A stretch of DNA of 11,838 nucleotides, from NCBI GenBank assembly GCA_963991145.1, contig CAXDOZ010000073.1:1-11838 (forward strand), read 5' to 3'. Position 1 is the stretch's first letter. Each line of letters begins with the position of its first letter. A program made the translations under genes and the position numbers. Source of the DNA: CAXDOZ01 sp963991145 (lineage in GTDB: Bacteria > Bacteroidota > Bacteroidia > Chitinophagales > JABDMM01). The notes under the pieces are model-generated. The model saw only the letters and a list, made by a program, of their open reading frames with translations, was not told the DNA's origin and searched no databases. Below, piece after piece: positions 8,243 to 11,838 of the stretch.

Positions 8243-8992
8243 ATGAAACAGGGAATTTTACTTTTCGCATTTACAATCATATTCTTTAGTTGCCAGGTAA
8301 AGGCAGAGACAAATACTATGCAGGTAACCGGGAGTGCTGAGTTCAACATCATACCTGATGAAATTGAGATCATCATTCGTTTTCTCATTCCAATTAGATC
8401 CAATGAAGGAGTTGAAGAAGGACCAACTTGGGATGACATTGACGCCTATGTCCTTAATGCGATGGATGAGGTTGGAATTGATCGGAAAGAAGTTTCTTTA
8501 GGGAATAGTAATTTTTGGTACTATCGGTTCTATTACTGGTCCTACTATTATAATCATCACTACGACTATAATCCTCAAATTGAAAAATCTGTAACCGTCA
8601 CTGTAAAGCGCTTCTCTCAGGCAGATTCGCTTATCCATTCAATCGTAGATCAGGGAATTGAAGAAGCGCATATTTCAAACATCAGAATTGGACAGCAAAC
8701 CCATTCAGAAATGGAGGAGCTGAGAAAAGATCTAAAGAAAGCGGCTCTGGAAGCGGCAATGAATAAGGCGGATTATTTACTTGAATCAGTTGGAAAGCAA
8801 AGAGGTGATATTCTGGAAATAATTGAGATTGAAGTTCCACTAAATAATCACAACTACTATTGGAACTATAATTCACAATCGATTTCGAATGCTTCATTTG
8901 ATCTTGGTGGTGGAAATGGAAATCAGAATTCGATTGGTATGGAGCCCATCACGATGAAAAGCGAGTTTCAGTTGAAGGTTGCCATTTTATGA
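8243..8992 (+). CDS. SIMPL (DUF541) domain envelope protein
   Basis: ATG 8243 begins a 249-residue protein with a signal sequence. The segment FFSC at residues 14-17 could be a lipobox; otherwise cleavage after VKA (about 21) would release it to the periplasm. An earlier in-frame ATG at 8174 would put 23 unrelated residues before the signal peptide and is rejected. The SIMPL pattern is clear: VTGSAEFNIIPDEIEI near residue 28, GI(D)RKEV near 79, and the C-terminal helix EAAMNKADYLLESVGKQRGD at 170-189. SIMPL proteins (for example the BP26/YggE group) form oligomers in the envelope, with poorly understood roles. Two aromatic-rich inserts stand out: residues 91-109, mostly Tyr, Trp and His, and NNHNYYWNYN at 201-210. 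The dehydrogenase gene starts 22 bases after its stop, so they may be cotranscribed. Confidence 0.85.
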   Translation: MKQGILLFAFTIIFFSCQVKAETNTMQVTGSAEFNIIPDEIEIIIRFLIPIRSNEGVEEGPTWDDIDAYVLNAMDEVGIDRKEVSLGNSNFWYYRFYYWSYYYNHHYDYNPQIEKSVTVTVKRFSQADSLIHSIVDQGIEEAHISNIRIGQQTHSEMEELRKDLKKAALEAAMNKADYLLESVGKQRGDILEIIEIEVPLNNHNYYWNYNSQSISNASFDLGGGNGNQNSIGMEPITMKSEFQLKVAIL

Positions 8993-9014
8993 TGGAAGAG
9001 CTTATCTTCCTGCT

Positions 9015-9806
9015 ATGCTAAAACGAGCAATAGTAACAGGAGCGGCAAGGGGAATTGGACGAGAGATCGTCAATCTTCTTGCCGCTTCTGGTTGGGAGGT
9101 ATACGCAATTGACATCCTTCCAGAGGTTCGCGATGGCTGGAATTCAGCAAAGGTGTTTCCCGATATTCTTGACCTGAGCTCAAAGGAGCAGATCGAGAGT
9201 TATGTCTCTGATCTGAAAGAAAAAAATCTCGCCTTCTGCGGATTGGTAAACAATGCGGGCATGATCGATATGGGTCCATCAATTGAAGCGAATCCCGATC
9301 GCCTGGAGAAAGTCATTCAGGTAAATTTAATGGCGGCTGTGAGATTGACTCAGGGAGTACTTCCTCTTCTTGAGAAAGAAAATGGAAGAGTTATTCATAT
9401 TGGATCGGAGGGGGTGCGGGCAACTGGTGCTTTCAACCTTTATGGAATCTCGAAGCACGCTCTTCAGGCTTATGCGGAGGTTTGCCGCCAGGAGTTGGCC
9501 CTTCTGGGAATGCGTAGCATTCTAATCCGCCCGGGGGCGCCTAATACTGCATTGCTGCCGGCTACCCATGCTTATTCAGAAGGGAAGAGGTTTGAATCGG
9601 ATCTTGCCAAATTCAATGAAGTAGCAAAGGGAGGAATGAAGAACCCCGTTTCACCTTCAGAGGTGGCTAAAGTTGCAGTGAAAGCCCTTGAATCGAAGGA
9701 CCCAAAAATGGTCTACGACGTTGGCGCAAACCCAGCTCTTTATCTCTTCAAAATGTTTCCGAGAAAAATGGTGGACTTCATCAACCGTAAAATGCTTCGA
9801 GGCTAA
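9015..9806 (+). CDS. Short-chain dehydrogenase/reductase (SDR)
   Basis: The 263-residue protein has the complete classical SDR signature: nucleotide-binding TGAARGIG (8-15), NNAG (79-82), N104, catalytic S131 in IHIGSEG, and Y143/K147 in YGISK. D33 after the second strand suggests NAD(H) preference. The start is ATG 9015; an upstream TTG at 8979 overlapping the SIMPL gene would add 12 residues that do not belong to the fold. The C-terminus (ALYLFKMFPRKMVDFINRKM) is hydrophobic and basic, as in SDRs acting on lipid or steroid-like substrates, but the substrate is unknown. The protein contains more than 25 alanines, a normal share, in sharp contrast to the next gene. Its last sense codon (GGC, 9801-9803) holds the last GC dinucleotide of the window. 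Confidence 0.92.
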   Translation: MLKRAIVTGAARGIGREIVNLLAASGWEVYAIDILPEVRDGWNSAKVFPDILDLSSKEQIESYVSDLKEKNLAFCGLVNNAGMIDMGPSIEANPDRLEKVIQVNLMAAVRLTQGVLPLLEKENGRVIHIGSEGVRATGAFNLYGISKHALQAYAEVCRQELALLGMRSILIRPGAPNTALLPATHAYSEGKRFESDLAKFNEVAKGGMKNPVSPSEVAKVAVKALESKDPKMVYDVGANPALYLFKMFPRKMVDFINRKMLRG

Positions 9807-9857
9807 TTACTCTACCGTGAGGGTAAAATCTTATGGGTTCTGAATTGTAACCCCTCT

Positions 9858-11717
9858 CTACTTTCCCACTCCAATCCCCATCCTTTTTATGTATAAAGAG
9901 AGATTACTCTTATTCCAAACCTTATTGGTTACGGTTCGATATCCTTTTTGATTGAGTTCCTTACTCACCTCGTTCAGAGATAATGATTGATTATATCTTA
10001 GTTCATTAATCAGTTCTTGAAGTTCTCTTTCTTTGTCTACTGAGATTTTCTTCTTGTAATCCTTCCCTAACTTAAAAGTATAGGTTGATGTTTTTGAACC
10101 ATCCACAACCTCATAATTCCTTTTCCCATCAGTAGTTTTCCCTTTCTTTAGAATATCATCCTGAACGATTGGATAGACGAATTCAAAGTGGAACTGATGA
10201 GATTGAATCTCAGGTTTATATTCAACTTCGATTCTATTTAGATACTCTTTAAGAAACTTCTGTTTTTCCTCTAATGAATAATCTTGAACACCTTCAATTT
10301 CAATATACATCTGGTCTAACCAATCAACCCAATCATTAGAATTTTGAAACAACCATAATTCCTTCTCTAACCGTTTAATCTCCTTACTCACTTCTCCCAC
10401 CATGTCAGAAATCTTTCGAATCATTTTCTTCCCTTTTACCTTATCCATCTTATTAGTGAGTACATCAACCTCTAAGTTTATGATACTCTCTTCATAACCC
10501 TCTTTGATACGTTTCTTATCATTGATGTAACGAATACGTTTATCAGATTCTCGTTTAAGGTCCTGAACCTTTTCAAACTTTGGTCCAAGGTTCTTCAATT
10601 TGTATTCTTCTCTAACTCTTTTGGATTCTCTGATGGTTGACAAGATATGTTCTAAAATCATCTCATCTGTTTCCTCAATCCTCAAACTCTTCTTTAAAGT
10701 ACAGTTCTGATGTTTTAAACCCCACTTACTCGGGTTTTTCCATTTGTATTCTACACTTCGACAACTGTATAATGGATTTGTACCCTTTGATACTGTAGAT
10801 AATTTCACCCCACAACTTTTACAGAAGATTAATCCATTAAGAAGTGATTGATGGGTATGTCCAGTATTTCTGTATCGGTAATTTTCGTTCAGTTTTAATT
10901 GAACATCATCCCAAAGTTTTGTAGGAACTACTTGAGGGGTATCTATTAGAATGGTTTCAACTATCTTCTCTTTCCCATTTACCATTTCTTTCCATTCCCA
11001 CTTCTGAATACCTTTATACAGAGTACTACCCAACATTTTCTGAATAGTTCCAAGGTTCCAACCATCCTTACTTCTTTTTGGTTTGTAGAGAGTGTTGGTA
11101 TCTAAGTACATTTTGATTTGAAGAGTGGATTTCCCATCTCGATACATCTCAAACATCTTCCTTACTACTTCACCCTCATCTTTATTAATAACTAACTTTT
11201 TCCCTTTGACATTGTAACCAAAGGGTACAGTACCACCAATGAAAGTGTTTCCACTTTTTAAAGAGTTACGTTTACCCATAACACTCCTCATCCTTCTCAG
11301 TTTATTGTCATACTGAGAAACTAAGGAGAGAATCCCCATCTGGAATTCATCTAATGGATTATCTAAATCAAATGGTTTAGTGGAACTACCTATGTACAGT
11401 TTAACCCCATAGTCGAGGAACACTTTATAGATACTCCACCAACTTTGGGTACTTCTACCCAATCTATCAGAATTGAATACCCAGACATTTTTGATATTAC
11501 TCTTTTGAATCTCATCTAAAAGTTCAACCAAAACAATTCTTTCTTCTAATTCTATTTGAAAGGAACTTTGAGAACCCTCATTGAAAATGATTGGTTTTAA
11601 ACCCAACTTTTCACTCATCTCAAGTCCCATTCGTTTCTGTACTTCCAACCCACCACCATCGGTTTGTTGTATATCGGAAGATACCCGAAGAAGTATTCCA
11701 ATCGTATTACCACTCAT
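9858..11717 (-). CDS. Large serine recombinase (integrase/resolvase family), alanine-free
   Basis: The 619-residue site-specific recombinase has an N-terminal resolvase domain (about 5-150) with R11 and nucleophile S13 in LLRVSSDIQ, and SDRLGRS (83-89) supplying active-site arginines R85 and R88. A recombinase domain (about 158-290) includes GGTVPFGYNV, GWNLGTIQKMLGSTLYKG and the VVPTKLWDDVQ segment. A zinc ribbon follows with C299, C302, C319 and C339, then a long charged coiled coil (about 345-460) and a C-terminal HTH-like end (about 562-617). Such enzymes integrate and excise elements by 2-bp-staggered double-strand cleavage with a phosphoserine link. ATG 11715-11717 fits the domain start; no Shine-Dalgarno is seen. 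The gene is intact. Oddly, it has no alanine; all its Cys codons are TGT, and AGC, GGC and CGC are unused, because the gene contains no GC dinucleotide. Confidence 0.95.
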   Translation of the reverse strand: MSGNTIGILLRVSSDIQQTDGGGLEVQKRMGLEMSEKLGLKPIIFNEGSQSSFQIELEERIVLVELLDEIQKSNIKNVWVFNSDRLGRSTQSWWSIYKVFLDYGVKLYIGSSTKPFDLDNPLDEFQMGILSLVSQYDNKLRRMRSVMGKRNSLKSGNTFIGGTVPFGYNVKGKKLVINKDEGEVVRKMFEMYRDGKSTLQIKMYLDTNTLYKPKRSKDGWNLGTIQKMLGSTLYKGIQKWEWKEMVNGKEKIVETILIDTPQVVPTKLWDDVQLKLNENYRYRNTGHTHQSLLNGLIFCKSCGVKLSTVSKGTNPLYSCRSVEYKWKNPSKWGLKHQNCTLKKSLRIEETDEMILEHILSTIRESKRVREEYKLKNLGPKFEKVQDLKRESDKRIRYINDKKRIKEGYEESIINLEVDVLTNKMDKVKGKKMIRKISDMVGEVSKEIKRLEKELWLFQNSNDWVDWLDQMYIEIEGVQDYSLEEKQKFLKEYLNRIEVEYKPEIQSHQFHFEFVYPIVQDDILKKGKTTDGKRNYEVVDGSKTSTYTFKLGKDYKKKISVDKERELQELINELRYNQSLSLNEVSKELNQKGYRTVTNKVWNKSNLSLYIKRMGIGVGK

Positions 11718-11769
11718 AAGTTACAAATTCAATCCCTGTATATTTCAAAGGTATTGATTTACAACCTAT

Positions 11770-11838
11770 TTAATGTAACATACCTTCTTTAACCTTCTTA
11801 ATCAAATTCGGACTACATCCGAGAATCTTCACAATCTC
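11770..11838 (-). CDS. 3' end of a further gene with HTH-like sequence (partial)
   Basis: The frame is open from the window edge to TAA at 11770-11772, giving 22 residues, EIVKILGCSPNLIKKVKEG and then MLH. The spacing of I, LG, CS, and KKV resembles the end of a helix-turn-helix, as in small excisionase- or regulator-type proteins, though 22 residues cannot settle it. The stop lies 52 bases upstream of the recombinase ATG in the same direction, so the genes may be in one operon. The fragment also has no alanine and its cysteine codon is TGT, following the GC-free rule of the tract. Confidence 0.5.
   Translation of the reverse strand, partial: EIVKILGCSPNLIKKVKEGMLH

Larger units (their letters stand above)
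9804..11838. other. 2035-base tract with no GC dinucleotide on either strand
   Basis: Reading every line and line junction from 9804 to the window end, I find no 5'-GC-3'. Because GC is self-complementary the absence holds for both strands. CG, GG and CC are all present (CG in about two dozen places), so this is not simply low G+C or CpG avoidance. By eye the tract is roughly 35% G+C, which would predict on the order of 60 GC dinucleotides. The upstream chromosome shows about four or five per 60-base line. The tract covers the intergenic gap, the whole recombinase gene, the following gap and the partial gene at the edge. Confidence 0.95.
9804..11838. mobile_element. Left end of a putative integrated element carrying a serine recombinase
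   Basis: A sudden change in composition directly after the intact dehydrogenase gene, lower G+C, and a large-serine-recombinase gene as the first gene inside the new composition together suggest an integrated element extending beyond the right edge. The boundary should lie between 9804 and 9857, where the attachment junction is expected. I see no recognisable core or flanking repeat there, and the opposite end is outside the window. An old genomic island with a decayed boundary is an alternative. Confidence 0.65.

Noticed and set aside
9835..9853. GGGTT ... AACCC inverted repeat between the convergent dehydrogenase and recombinase genes
   Set aside because: Short weak stem with a 9-base loop and no T-tract; not callable as a terminator or attachment site.
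9804..11838. Explaining the missing GC as plain low G+C or CpG suppression
   Set aside because: CG, GG and CC remain frequent in the same stretch, and neighbouring GC-containing words are missing completely rather than reduced.
1..11838. tRNA, rRNA or CRISPR content
   Set aside because: No cloverleaf-like segments, rRNA-like sequence or spaced direct repeats were seen on either strand.

Overview
The window looks like a chromosomal piece of a Bacteroidota bacterium, probably a marine or flavobacterial-type lineage. The evidence is a large secreted protease ending in a type IX secretion (T9SS) sorting domain, PKD-domain architecture, a TPR-histidine kinase / LytTR response-regulator pair, short lipoproteins with Bacteroidota-style lipoboxes, and starts that mostly lack a Shine-Dalgarno sequence. 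No RNA genes or CRISPR arrays are visible.

Layout, left to right. 1-429 (+) is the 3' part of a DUF71/COG2102 (Dph6-like) ATP-dependent amidoligase family gene. 392-1187 (-) holds a two-gene unit: an STM3941-like two-TM membrane protein followed by a small lipoprotein, convergent with and slightly overlapping the first gene. 1246-4974 (-) is a 1242-residue secreted M4 (thermolysin-family) metallopeptidase with PKD, CUB and T9SS domains and a strong terminator at 1194-1224. 4975-5384 is a non-coding gap with a probable terminator and an imperfect inverted repeat. 5385-8068 (-) is an operon of a TPR sensor kinase (GTG start) and its LytTR regulator (TTG start, 4-bp overlap). Divergent from it, 8243-9806 (+) carries a SIMPL (DUF541) envelope protein and a short-chain dehydrogenase. 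9858-11717 (-) is a 619-residue serine recombinase, and 11770-11838 (-) is the tail of a further gene with a helix-turn-helix look.

The outstanding observation is at the right end. From base 9804 to the end of the window (2035 bases) I could not find one 5'-GC-3' dinucleotide on either strand (GC is its own reverse complement), whereas the neighbouring chromosome has several per 60-base line. My rough expectation for this composition is about 60. As a direct result the 619-residue recombinase has no alanine at all (all Ala codons are GCN), and it also uses no AGC, TGC, GGC or CGC codons and no G|C codon junctions. The palindrome GATC also appears to be absent. The last GC lies in the final sense codon of the dehydrogenase gene, so the compositional edge probably marks the left end of an integrated element whose recombinase sits next to its attachment site. 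The rule acts on DNA or RNA rather than protein, because it holds in all codon positions. It suggests a GpC-dependent restriction, modification, nuclease or mutational process shaping the element, possibly a form of self/non-self discrimination. That mechanism is inference; the absence of GC is read directly from the sequence.
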